64,000 nt of DNA, taken from the NCBI GenBank assembly GCA_019775845.1, contig JADQAV010000007.1, positions 682,390 through 746,389 on the forward strand, in the 5' to 3' direction. The notes beneath the pieces were generated by a model. It ran no database searches, was not told the DNA's origin, and was given only the letters and a program-made list of their open reading frames with translations. This stretch comes from Myrmaecium sp. VS I D KN 1. Lineage: Eukaryota; Ascomycota; Dothideomycetes; Valsariales; Valsariaceae. The translations under genes were made by a program, and so were the position numbers. Below, piece after piece: positions 32,524-43,712 of the stretch (position 1 is its first letter; every line of letters starts with the position of its first letter).

Positions 32524-35500
32524 GATTGTTGCTTGGCAATGCTAGCGCAACCATCAGTATCAGCCTTATGGGATCTTACTGTTGACGACTGGATGTCCTC
32601 GACTTTGTCAACATACCTTTGATTGCTTGGCTGGATCGATTGGAGCGGGAGACCTGAACGAAACGATCGACCGTGGAGCTTCAGCAGGACCGTGAAGGAG
32701 TTCTCCTCAGTTGACAGTACACCACCGCGTGTGAGAAGTAGTCGTGGACAGGCTAAGGGTCGCGTGTTGACAAGCCAGGTACTTCGGCTGTTTGAAAAGA
32801 AGGTTCCGGGCGAATTGAGACTCGGTTTGAATGGAGGACTGGAGATGACTGCTGCTTGCTTGAGGCAATGGAGAGACATTGACGGGCCTCGAGACGGCTA
32901 TTTATGTCAAAGCAAGACTCAGGGATATCACTCTCTCGCCACGGACTCATTATCTTCTTCGGACACGGCGGCCATCTTTCGACCCTCCATCGGCACGAGG
33001 TTATCGTAACCCCACTCCATTTGGTCCAACTATATTGCCACGATCACACGGATCACTCCTCAATGCCGCTAGGGAACCCATGGCCGTTGGCTGCGATGAC
33101 ACCTTCGACTGTGCCGACGGCCCCAATGATGCAGAGTTATCGCATCCGCTAGGGATCACCGGACGTCGTGGCTTCTTTTCCCGCGTATTCCTCCCTGTTG
33201 GAAGAAAATCCCTCATCTCCCCTGTTCTGTTCGCGTGACGGCAGAGATTGAGAGGTTGAGATGCTTTGTTTCGGGGTTTCATCATCATCATCCTGTCTCT
33301 GGTGGTGCTGGAGATATTCAGCCCAATACTGGTCACGTGCTTTTCTTGATATGCCGGGGCCATGGACGGCCTTCATTGATTGGCCTTCCCTTCCCATTGA
33401 TTGGATAATGGGCTCTCTCACGTTGTGTTGAACAATCGCTTCGGAGCTTGGGCGGACGCTGCGACGTTTGCCTACGGAAGTGTCACCTTCCTTTCGACCT
33501 CCAGTCTCAATCAAGTCCCGGCCATCTGAGAGAAGCATTGGCCATCATTGCTCGAAGCTGTCATTGCGACTCCACCTGTCGCCGCTTCCCACTTCCCTCC
33601 GTCGTGCTGACCTTCCGCCCCATCAAGTTCAATTCCAGCACATACGGCTAAGTTAGGGTCAGATTTCTTGTGGATCTCCGCTAATCAACGTGTTCCAAAG
33701 GTCCCCCTGTCCAACTTCATTCGAAGCCTGGCTCGGCCGCCCCTCACATGGCTTCTACCGTATTACCTGGCTGACACGGCGTTTGCATCTCTTAGGCTAG
33801 CACCCTGACTGCATGCTCGGCTGGTTATCACCCCTTCGGCATGTCAGTCTTTGAAAAGGTTGCCCAAGGGTACCATGCCATGAACCGGCAGTGTGGTGCG
33901 CCGCGCGAGCCTGCGTAGAATGCCATGGGGATGCCGTGCTCTAATCACTCAGCTGATCAACTGTTCCCTTCCATGGCTTGGGCGGTCGGCGTCCAGCCTA
34001 CTGTTGCATCGTTTAGTTCATGCAGGCTGACAGGCTTCTTACCCTAGATAACGACGCTGGCGTGAAAGCGTATGCAATACTCACTCCGTCAATGCATATC
34101 GAATCAATCATATGAGTTCTGGACGACGCTAGAATTGTCCGGAGCATGCCCCATCGGAGATCACTGACGTGGCGAACGGGGTTTGGTTGAGAGTTTCTGA
34201 TGAGCCTGATTTTCTGTGGAAATCCTCGATCCTCGCAACCTTCTCATGGGCATGGTACAGGGCTATTTTGCTTCTCATTCCGCCTCACTGTTTGGGAAAT
34301 ACGCCCCCCTCGCCCCCGCTAAGATCAACCGAATTCCCTCCTCTCCCCAAAAATCCACCATTCATGGAGTAGACAGACCTGCATATCTGTGGCGAAGATC
34401 CGATGGCCATCAGCAATTCTTCACCGGTTACCCCGCGAGCCATACCGTTTCCTGACAGTGAGTGATCCCTCTTGACGTCTTCATGGCGGGACTCTTGCAG
34501 ATTTCAGTTCGTTCCGCTGTTGCCGACCCCCTTTTGCCTGATCTGCTTCGAGAGAAGGCAAACCTTGCACATCCTTCATTCTTTGTCCATACTACGAACT
34601 GTCCAGTCGCCTATCACGGCTATTGCTGTTTAATCCTGAGTACACCTCGACGGAAGAGTTTGACCATTCACTTGGTCTTGTCTCTTTGGATGAAGGGGTT
34701 GACTGCTCGCATCAGAAATTTTTGCATGCAGTCGTCTTCAGAGTCCCAACTATCTGATGTGCGTGCGCACGGCCCCTCGTGCATTCGGCGCAGGACACAC
34801 TCCAAAACATCACCAGCTGTTTAGGGCGGAAGTTTATGTAGCTGTTTAGATTGCAATGGAGCCTCGCGTCGTCCGGCAGTTTTGGTGCTTTGCGTGCAGT
34901 TAATTTTTGGACTATAGACCGGCCTCTACATTGCCGGGCTTTAACACCGCCGCCGAAGAAAACAACGGGCGACGTTGAGTTTTACTACATGCAGCTGCGC
35001 GTTCAGTCAGGGCTCGAATTCAGTCATGTGAATGGCCGTCGATGCTGGGTGGCGCCGCGGGAACGTAGAGTCGCGGGAACCCACACGATCAGCCAGTCTC
35101 CTGCTGTTCCGTCCATGCCCTTCACTCCCCACTCTGTCCGGCCACGCCTCGTACAAGAACGAGCCAGTAGGAGGGCAGCACTTCTGGACGGCCAACAGCG
35201 TGCGCCCAATCTTGTGCGACGAGACGGCCAGGCGGGGGCCACCTTGCCTGTTCCTTTGGCTTTCGCTTTTCGCTTTCGCTCCACAACTCAGCGCCTGCAT
35301 TGGTAGGTACTCCCACAGGCCTTTCTTCAGCGCTGGAGCAAAGGCGGATCAAGTTGAGCGCGCATTGCATGAGGGGTAGGGCAAGCCTGGGATTGACCGA
35401 ATGTGAAAGGTCGACTGAGCGGGTCCAATCGAGCCGCGACGCTTCTTGCCCAGGGGGGGAGGGACGAATGATGGCGTGGCGATTTTTCGCCTACGGTGGG

Positions 35501-37694
35501 AATGGGTCTCGCAATTCTTCTGGTCCTGATCTGTGACTTTTCGTCCTTCTCTCCTTGCCGTCCCCCAAACGCATTCGCGTCGCATGAATCGGTATGCACC
35601 AGGTTTATGCAGCTTGAGGTAGTTGCAGCTGCGGGCGCGCATGGGCTTCAGAGGCCCGGATTGGTGGATTGGGCTGCCGGATGTTTGTTGTGCTGTGGTG
35701 GAGGGGCTGAAGCGTGGTACTGTGATGGATCGAGCCGGACAAGAACCGTGACCTCTTCCAGCAACCGTCCTATAGCTCGGACGTGTCCGCCGGGAATATG
35801 TGATTAAATCACAATTGAGGCAGGCCCTACCTACGTATAGGGAGCTTCGAGTCCTCCAGCGGAGGTCCAGCCGTCTTCTTCCTTGGGCCAAATCCCGAAA
35901 AGCGGACACGCCGGAAAATGCCCCGTCAGACTAAAATGACCTCCGCCTCCTCCGCCTTTCACCGTCAAACTTCAGTGGACTTGGAGAACGCGTACTAGAC
36001 TTGTCGAAATCACGGGAGGATGAAGGAAAATCAGGCGGTTCTTATGGATAGTGACATGTCAGACACAGACTGGTACTTACGTACCTTGATTGCGTACAGA
36101 AAGTTGAGGACTGTACGCTGGATTCATTATAGGCCGCGTGTCAGTAACCAGCTTCCGCTAACCCAGAATTTCCTTTGGAGGTGAGTTACACACCCTTCTC
36201 CCCCATTCGTGCCCCTGGTCGGCTCGTGGGAGTTGGCAATAGGGCCGATGTACTCCGTGCTCCATACGAGCATGCGTGACATTGCGTTGGGACAGTGGCC
36301 CATCAAAACGCCAAGAAGAACTGGAGAAGGTAGCGCCAGGCCCCATCTTTCACGGCTATTCTTCGAGAACAATGTCCCGAGAGAGCGGTGAAGGGATTGA
36401 CCTCGGCCACTGCTAGCGCGCTGCTTGGGGAGGTTTCGGCGCCCGTTTTTTTCCCCATCTGCACAGAGCTCTTGCGCAATCCGCGGGTGGCCCATGTTGA
36501 AGCCGCTTCCGGTGCTCGGAGCAAGCTTTGTTCCGGGAAACGAGCGAAAGCAGGCTACGAGAGGCAGTTGCGTAGAGTTGAGCGGAAGAGGGAGGAAGTG
36601 AGCGATAACAGTTCACCGGCGGCGATTTTCTTGGCGCGAGAATTCTGTCTGAGACACTGTGGTGCGAAAGCTTGTCGTCAGGGCGTCTAAGAAAGCGCTG
36701 AGCTGCAGTTGATCGGTAGCTTGGCCGCCTGCTCTTGAGGCCACATCCCAGCTATTTGTGATTCCAAACGGTTGAGAATTGACGTTCAATAGCGATGATC
36801 GTAGGAAACATAACTCCAAAGATGACGGTTGATCTCGTGGCCCGTAGTAGAATCTCCTAAGACAATTGGCTGACTAACGGTGGAAACGAAGTTTTGAAAG
36901 TCTGAAGAGTATAGCAGAAGTGAAGGGGAAGATGTTCTTGTGTAGTCGCACAAACTTTTGTGTCTCACCTGGACCACCCAGGTGTCAATACTCAGGGGCC
37001 CCCAGGCTTCTGCTTCGTCTTTTCTTTGGCCTGACTCGAAGCCTCATAAGCGCCTCGTTGAGCTTATGCGGAAGCCAGCATAAGTCTTCCTGGCCAGTCT
37101 CTCGTCAAGGATTCCTTTGTAGTTCGCTTGGTCGAGCGTTGGGGTGGTGATCATGTAGGCGGTAAGGCGCGAGCCATGAGTCTTTCCCTGGCCGTGCCGT
37201 CGTGCCGTCGTAGCGCTTGTGCTCACTGACAAACACGCCCTGTGAATCACACGGAGTGGACGTGGGATGGGAGGCGAAGGTGATCCAACAGCGAGTGTGG
37301 TGAGAAAACGATGGGCGGCGGTCGTACAAAGGATGTGGTGAAGTTTCTTCTGGTTCGCCGTAGCATGGACGGATGCAGTTGCCCGCAAATACCAAATGTG
37401 CAGTCAGGGTAGGGGGTGGGCGTCGCCTCTTCTCATCAGCGTAATTGCTACTACATAGACACACAAACACTGGAAAAAAAGCCCCAATGAGTTTGATACT
37501 AAGGTCGTACCGACGCGAATTATAATTTGGTAAGTTCATACCTTAAAACAACTTGAATATCACTAATCAGAAAGCCCGAGGCGGAAATAAGGCAACAATG
37601 GATTTGTATATATCGAGAAGATTCAAAGAAAGCACCAAGGAAGCCCTCCGACGGCGGAATATACTAAGATGGACTGAGCAACTTGCGAGGAGGC
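32524..37694. other. Gene-sparse accessory region
   Basis: Over 5 kb with no supportable gene. Frames of 100-190 codons occur on both strands (for example 33,149-33,538 minus, hydrophilic; 37,105-37,539 minus with a hydrophobic start), but none has a recognisable domain. No transposase, reverse transcriptase or terminal repeats could be identified. Confidence 0.4.
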
Positions 37695-39278
37695 TCAGGA
37701 CTGCCATCCCTTCTCACGGAGTCTACTGTTCCTCTCTGTCCACTCATCGATGCGTTTCCTCTCTGGTCCATCAGCTATCATGCTGGCGGTACCATACACC
37801 TTGGTAGAGTCGATCTCCCAGGACTCATCCGCTGCTTCGACCATCGAAATATCATCCGGTCCGCACGTCGTTCCATCCGGCAGAATCACCTGCCGCCGCC
37901 ACGCTTCGATGCGCCCGTCTTTTGCCGACGCGATCCATCGCTGCTCTCCGCTGAGCCTATAGCCATCGTCGGGATGGTCGGGGAAATGGCAATCTTGGAA
38001 ATAATCTGCCTCTAGTCCCGCCTCTTTCGCCTCCATCGTGGCAGCGTTGACAGCTTCATCCGCTTTCCGCCATTGCGTGGTAGCGTCCATCTGCCTCCGG
38101 AGGAACATAGGATCGAATTCGGCCTTGAAGTCGACATTTGGTCGGTTTACTTGGGCCTTGACGTACTCTTGAAGCTCTCGGCCGTAGTTCTGCTGGAGTG
38201 ACTCGAAAGCTTCCTCCGCACGTCGCTGCTCAACCAGTGCCTCTTCAAGTCGACGTTGGGCGATCGTTTGCCTTGCGTCCCGTTGCTCGGCTCCGTCGTC
38301 TTGATTGTGCGCATCCGCCGCGGCAGTCTCAAATTGTGGGTAGAAGGAGGCTGTGCTCTCTGGGCCGCCGTTGGTGGCATCCTCATTGTCCTTTTGGTTG
38401 TCGTGTGCATAAGGCTGATAGCCCTCAAGGCTTCCGTCGCCATACTCCGTCCAACGACCTTGGCCTGTCTGAACATGAGTCTCGGAGGGACCACTTGCCT
38501 GGCCGTTTCCGGATGGATGCCGGGAGCCTGTGGCCAAGCCAGGGTCTTGGACCCCCTGCCACGGTGGGAGAAGGCAGCACGCCTCGAAGACATCGTGCAT
38601 TATCCGGTCCACGGCAAATTGGAGCTCTCCCTGAACCCACCTCTTGTGATTGAGCTCAGAGATCAATCCTTGCTCTCGTTCAGCAAGCTCTGCACACTCA
38701 GCTTCGTAGGCTGCAATCACATCCCGAAGCCCTGCGATTCTATCCAGATCCGCTTCGGAAAGCGACCGATACTCTCCGTTATCAGACACCTCGATGTCCT
38801 CGATCTCCATCTTTGCTTGGATTATCATTCCTCTCCGTCGCTCAATCTCGCGGTCGAGCCTCCTACGTTGGTAGTCCACGTCCGCTTGTACCTGAAGCAG
38901 TTCTCGGTTGTGCATGAGCGCCTTTTGGATGTTCTCGGAGAGTTCCCAGGACAGCATGAGAGCCACGCATTTCCTGCCGTCTTCGTCATATACTCCTACC
39001 ATTTTGGCCGGACCCCTCGTGTAATCGGTTTCATCCTGGCCGTCGAAGTAGTAGGTTTTATTTGTCTGTGGACGAACGCATTCCGCCTCGGACGTCGTGG
39101 CCACCGGAGCTTCTGTACTCCGCGGTATGGGTGAAGGGGAAGCCCGGGTGACATCTATCACATCGACGTACGGAGGCCGACCCGCTGTCGCAAGCAACTG
39201 GGCCAACAGGGCATAGCTTCGTGCGAAGCCCTGCTGGATCCTGTTCATGGCGTCGGATTCTGATATGGGGGTACACAT
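37695..39278 (-). CDS. Coiled-coil protein of unknown function, 527 aa, partner of the divergent DUF6590 gene
   Basis: One long exon. The start chosen is the ATG at 39278 (MCTPISESDAMNRIQQGF); the ATG at 39248 is the alternative if an intron with donor GTACGG and acceptor CAG lies in the leader. Visible parts: an N-terminal segment with KTYYFDGQDETDY; a long charged helix roughly at 110-230 (YQRRRLDREIERRRGMIIQ); a polar Gln/Gly/Ser linker; a second helix roughly at 340-385 (RRLEEALVEQRRAEEAF); then VNRPNVDFKAEFDPMFLRRQ; and a C-terminal domain with ILPDGTTCGPDD. No signal peptide or membrane segment. I do not recognise the family. It is transcribed away from the DUF6590 gene, and a decayed relative of its C-terminal half occurs at 41.3-41.6 kb in the same arrangement. 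Confidence 0.75.
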   Translation of the reverse strand: MCTPISESDAMNRIQQGFARSYALLAQLLATAGRPPYVDVIDVTRASPSPIPRSTEAPVATTSEAECVRPQTNKTYYFDGQDETDYTRGPAKMVGVYDEDGRKCVALMLSWELSENIQKALMHNRELLQVQADVDYQRRRLDREIERRRGMIIQAKMEIEDIEVSDNGEYRSLSEADLDRIAGLRDVIAAYEAECAELAEREQGLISELNHKRWVQGELQFAVDRIMHDVFEACCLLPPWQGVQDPGLATGSRHPSGNGQASGPSETHVQTGQGRWTEYGDGSLEGYQPYAHDNQKDNEDATNGGPESTASFYPQFETAAADAHNQDDGAEQRDARQTIAQRRLEEALVEQRRAEEAFESLQQNYGRELQEYVKAQVNRPNVDFKAEFDPMFLRRQMDATTQWRKADEAVNAATMEAKEAGLEADYFQDCHFPDHPDDGYRLSGEQRWIASAKDGRIEAWRRQVILPDGTTCGPDDISMVEAADESWEIDSTKVYGTASMIADGPERKRIDEWTERNSRLREKGWQS

Positions 39279-39800
39279 TAGTGGAAGGGTCGTTGGTTTG
39301 ACTTGAAACCGTACCAAGTATGGAGTGTTCTAACAACGGCAGTAAGCTCAGGTGCGTGCGGTGTGAGAGTGGTTGAGGTTTCGTTACTACTTTGGAGGTG
39401 GTTGAAGAGGGTATGGAGGCAAGGTACACGGCGCTGACGCTTTATCTAGGATTTGGCGGAATCGAATTTCTTTGTTACATCCGACCGTAACTCAACAATG
39501 GTACCCTTCAGGATGCCATCCCACCGCTTCCTGAAAGCCGGCTTTGTTTGCTTTTGTGAATTATAGAGAAAGAGAGTGTGAAAGGTGCAAACAAAGTCCT
39601 TCACCGAGTTACGCCACGTGGTAGGCCGACAAAGAATATTAACATAGTCACTTACCTCGATCTCTATACTCGATGTTTTATAAATATAAATCTCAGTACA
39701 ATCCTCACCAAGAAGATGTCAAAACCTTTCCATCGATTCCGTTGTGCACAATTTTGCACTGTTCAATGTTCTGTCAATTTTGCTTTTTGTTCTAACAAAT
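39279..39800. promoter_or_regulatory. Shared divergent promoter of the coiled-coil/DUF6590 pair
   Basis: 522 bp between the two start codons. It is more A/T-rich than the genes around it, especially 39,640-39,800. The arrangement suggests joint expression; no specific factor site is called. Confidence 0.4.
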
Positions 39801-40665
39801 ATGCCTGAAGGTGAGTGGGTTCCAAACCTCAATTTAGCAGACGCATTACTTACCTGTTTGGATAGCCTCACGTACCCCTATGGGCGGACGTAGACATTTT
39901 GGTCCTCAAAATACCGATCATAGCAACCGTAACCTCCCAGATCGATGGGAGCCGTACCCCAAGTACGTGTCTCCTTCCCAAGCCAAGCGAGGTTCTATAT
40001 ATGGGTATAGCAACTATGGCCCTTCGGTGGCAATGGCCGGAGTGAGCCACTATGGGTTCAAGGACCCCAGCAGGGCTGGCGTTGGATATATGCCATCTGC
40101 GATGGGCAGTGCTATCACAGTCCAGCGATACCACAGACTACCCCGTCGTCTCTTGCGCTCGGAAATCAAACCCGGAATGGTCATCTGGAGCGCCCATTTC
40201 GCCAGCCTGAACAACCAGAACGTCCCAGGGACAGACAAGACTCGTGTTGAGACCCATCTTGGCCCTTGCTCCGTCAAGGGTCGGTACATGGTGGTCTTGC
40301 AAGTCTTCCATGGCAACCTGATAGCCATTCCGGCATACACGTTCGGGGGCCAGGGAATTATCAATAAGCCGCCCTTCAAACGCCATGAGTATATCGGATT
40401 CAAGAATGCCGATAACCAGGACTTTGTCAACGACTGTCCCTATCCTCCAATCGAATGCACGAACCTCCATGGATGGGCTGGTCCATCCCCCAAGTGCGTC
40501 CTGAACCTGGCGGAGACCGTCACCATCAACTACACGTTTTCCTCGACGGTTATCAAAGGTAACGTAACAAAACAAAGCTACAAGACACTGGTCGAATTGT
40601 ATGTACATCTCATTCAGGGCGAGGTCGAGGGAGGGAAGGAGGCGAAGGATATCGGGAAGCCTTAA
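39801..40665 (+). CDS. DUF6590-domain protein, 269 aa, one intron
   Basis: A 10-base first exon (39801-39810) joins exon 2 (39866-40665) over a 55-bp intron with donor GTGAGT and acceptor TAG. It gives MPEASRTPMGGRRHFGPQN in frame. If that exon is not used, the ATG at 39880 gives 261 aa. The core, SEIKPGMVIWSAHF, then VETHLGPCSVKGRYMVVLQV and IPAYTFGGQGI, then HEYIGFKN, is the pattern of the fungal DUF6590 domain (a small beta-rich fold of unknown function). There is no signal peptide. DUF6590 genes are expanded in some Pezizomycotina accessory regions; no biochemical role is known to me. It pairs head-to-head with the coiled-coil gene. Confidence 0.8.
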
Positions 40666-41329
40666 GCAGTAGACGTATACGGCCGTCGATGGAGTAAAAT
40701 AAGACGGAGAATCATACATAATCATTACTTATTGTTTAAAGTATCTCGGCAGTTGCTTTGTATTGTGTATGGTTTTGCTCTGGGGTTTATATCGCGTCAC
40801 GTAGTGGGCTCTGTGGAATCATCTTCCCCGAGATTTCACCTCCGCAATTGGAGTCAGCAGCAGTAGAATCAAATATATGCTATGCCTCTCCTTCGCCAAT
40901 AGAGACCTCCGACTCCTGGATGCTGCTTTATGTATTGGAGGATATGGTCGCAATGAGCGATTGATTCTGGACCAACTCCATTGAGAGGGCGTGCGGAGGG
41001 TATCTATATCATCTCGCCATGGATATATTCATTATCTCCCCGGCTCTGGATTCAGAATACTCCACGACTCAAACGGTTAACTGGAGGTCACATCCATTCA
41101 TCCACTTTCAAATCGACTAGTTGATCTTGCTTTCCATGGACCACGACTTCGATAACCACCTAAGAAGAGGAAGGAGAGGAGGCTGAGTGAGTTCAACCAC
41201 CTTCCATCTAGTTCGCCGGAGGAATCGAATGATACGGAATGATTGCAGAGAAACCTTGCCGTCCTGGGGATCACCTGCAAAGTCCCGTCACCGGAACATA
41301 TCATTTGGAAGTTAGACCGCCTGAGCCAT
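40666..41329. other. Spacer between the intact pair and its decayed copy
   Basis: No intact frame. On the minus strand, 41,098-41,329 may hold further eroded C-terminal coding sequence of the decayed coiled-coil copy, but similarity is too weak to call. Confidence 0.35.
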
Positions 41330-41620
41330 GTGCCACGTGGCCTTGAAATCTTCATCGGCGTCGCGCTATCAACTGGCGGCGATCATCTCTTTCTTCAGGG
41401 GAATGACATTTGACTCCACACAGAAGTCGGCGTTCGGCCAGTTAATCTGCATGGCCTCGCACACTTGGGAATCGCTTTAATTATGGGCGTCGAGGTCGCA
41501 AACCGCCTGCTCGGCCAGGATACCGGCTTTCTCCTTATGGTAGTATTCCTGGTAGGCATCGTAAATCTTAAGAGGTTCTGTAATTACGCAATTAGCATCA
41601 TTCAGTGATTTACTAATCAT
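41330..41620 (-). pseudogene. Decayed paralogue fragment of the coiled-coil gene
   Basis: Reading the minus strand gives YDAYQEYYHKEKAGILAEQ and later EAMQINWPNADFCVE and PLKKEMIAAS, interrupted by three stop codons. This lines up in order with KAQVNRPNVDFKAEFDPMFLRRQMDATT of the intact coiled-coil protein. No start and no full-length frame remain. It lies head-to-head with the decayed DUF6590-like gene, mirroring the intact pair 2-3 kb to the left. Similarity was judged by eye, so homology is likely but not proven. Confidence 0.5.
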
Positions 41621-41736
41621 CTCGCAGCCGTTATGTGTTTACCACATGATCTGCGTCGTACGCGAAGACCGTTCGATCGGGTGGAGGAATGATTTGGCAG
41701 TGACAAAGCCGTTCTCCAATACCTACTCGATTTGCT

Positions 41737-42491
41737 ATGGCAACTCACAATGTCGAGTTTTCCCCATTCCAAAAGTCTGATTCAAGCTCCGAGGCAGCTA
41801 AAGATTACGCACAGTTATTAATATCCAGAGTGTCCAAACTGCCAGCTCTTGACCTAACAAAGGCTGTGGACACGGTCTTACGTCACACCAACAGTGGAGA
41901 AAAAATGTTCAGTCTAATAAGAGTGGCCTTCAGCGTCCACGACAGACATTCCTTCCAGGTATCCCCACAAGAACGTCAATATTGTCTCGCGGATCAGAAA
42001 AGGGAACAAACATCAGCCCCCTCAGCGCCTGCTACCGGCCGCCCGACTCCGAAGAAATCTCAAGCGACGTTAACTGGAGTTCTGCGAGGCGATAATCATT
42101 ATAATCTCGGCACGCTCGTCTACAGCTGCCGCGTAGTGCCCTTGAAGGACTCGGCTACAGTCGTTAGGACACAGCTGGGCAGTTACATCTACAGGGGCCG
42201 GCCCACGGTTACAACCCCGATGTATCACGGCCTCGTGGTGGCAGCCCCAGTGTACAGCCAAGAAGACCAGGGCCTGGAGAAGAACCACTGATTAAACACT
42301 ATGAGTCCCTCTGGATACGCAAGCAGAATAACGTCGCATGGGTAAATTTTTCGCACAATGAACTACTTGAAGCCATCAATAGGACAAGTAAGAAGGCCGC
42401 GTGGCGTTCACACGCCGAGGGGTTATGCTTAGACATAGCCATGAAGGTAATAGAAGGCCTTCAGGCACAGACAGCAAAAGAATGCGTATGA
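41737..42491 (+). pseudogene. DUF6590-like paralogue, frameshifted
   Basis: An intact frame runs 41737-42291 (184 codons: MATHNVEFSPFQKSDSSSEA). It then stops, while another frame continues without a break to 42491 as EEPLIKHYESLWIRKQNN and onward. The join is near 42,270. Segments YNLGTLVYSC, VVRTQLGSYIYRGRPTV and HGLVVAAPVYSQEDQG fall in the same order as GMVIWSAHF, VETHLGPCSVKGRYMVV and HGNLIAIPAYTFGGQG of the intact DUF6590 protein. The N-terminal 90 residues (ALDLTKAVDTVLRHTNSGEK) have no match in the intact copy. A truncated protein could still be made from 41737-42291. The frameshift and the ruined partner next door favour a pseudogene. Confidence 0.5.
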
Positions 42492-43712
42492 GAGCAAAGA
42501 AGAATCGCCGACGTTCCCAAAGGCCAAGAAAGCGAGCTAGCTGAATAGGCAGCTTGCAAAACTTAGTTAGGTTAGGAGACTGCAACAGCTTCGCAAGCTT
42601 AGAAAAGGCGTTAGGAGCTATGACATCTCGCAGCAACCGCACTCCATGAATACCTAACATCTCCAACTACCTTCTCGCACTTTCCGCGCACCAGCGGCTA
42701 AGCTAGAGTTGTCGTTTATCAGACGAGTCGCCAGAAGCGTCTCGCGAAGTAGCATTACTGTTCCCTACGAGTCCCGGGCTACTGACGCTTTCTATGACCC
42801 TTTAAGTTTATCATAGTCTCTGCGGCTTCCTTCAACTCACAAGTGACCTGTGCCTCCGATTTTCTCATGGGAAGTATGCTTCTGGATGACGCATACCATG
42901 GAGAGGCATAGCATATGTATGTTGTGTGGGGCTTTGGATGGGTATATCTGAGTGAGCATTCGTTTATCTTATAGGTATCAAGTACTCCGGCTTGCAATTA
43001 ATCAATTTGACGGTACTCTGTCAGGCCTTATTTTTATTTCCCTTTGGTTGTATGTATGTGGAGACAATGTTGTCATGTAAGATATGTGGAAAGATACGGG
43101 TCGGGTATTCTCGATAGACATGAGGTTGGGGGAGATGATGTACGTTGACACGTATGATATTATACACTGCCGTAGGTGTATAAAGGTGTATATATACCCT
43201 TATTTGTATTCGAAGCTGCTTCTAAGTGGCAAGCTGAAGCTGAGTAACATCATTAGATACTATTCTCATCAGTTCGTTACACCGCTTGCCTATAGTATGT
43301 CAACTTCATACACCACCCGGAAAGAACATTTTCCTTTCAGTGATACGAGCTCTATACTCAATCACAGCACAATCCTTTCTCGGGGAAAGCAAACAATCGA
43401 AGAATAAACAGAGGAGTGATAGCGACAGTAGTATTAGGAACCACAACAAGTATAGGAATCCCTAAAGGGCTCTAGTATAAGTGGGTACCTACGAGAGCTT
43501 GATGTCTTCTACGTAAGAAGCTGAGCGGCAGCGCTGTACCATAGCAGGCGGAAACGGCGGGAAAATGAACGATAATGATATGTACTCTAGAAGGTAAAGA
43601 AGAAGTGAACTCGAGCTCTACGGTATATACAGATCCCATCCACACCCATCCACTCTTTCTCCTCGCTCCTCTAGTAGAGAAATCCCAAGAAAAAAGCAAA
43701 GCCCCAACAACC
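42492..43712. other. Intergenic, no gene seen
   Basis: A/T-rich sequence to the right of the decayed DUF6590-like gene, running to the stop of the OPT transporter gene. Only short frames are present and no repeat or RNA gene was recognised. Confidence 0.4.

Noticed and set aside
33149-33538. Hydrophilic 129-codon minus-strand frame upstream of the MCFFDQ gene
   Set aside because: No family resemblance and no splice path to the neighbouring gene; kept as unproven.
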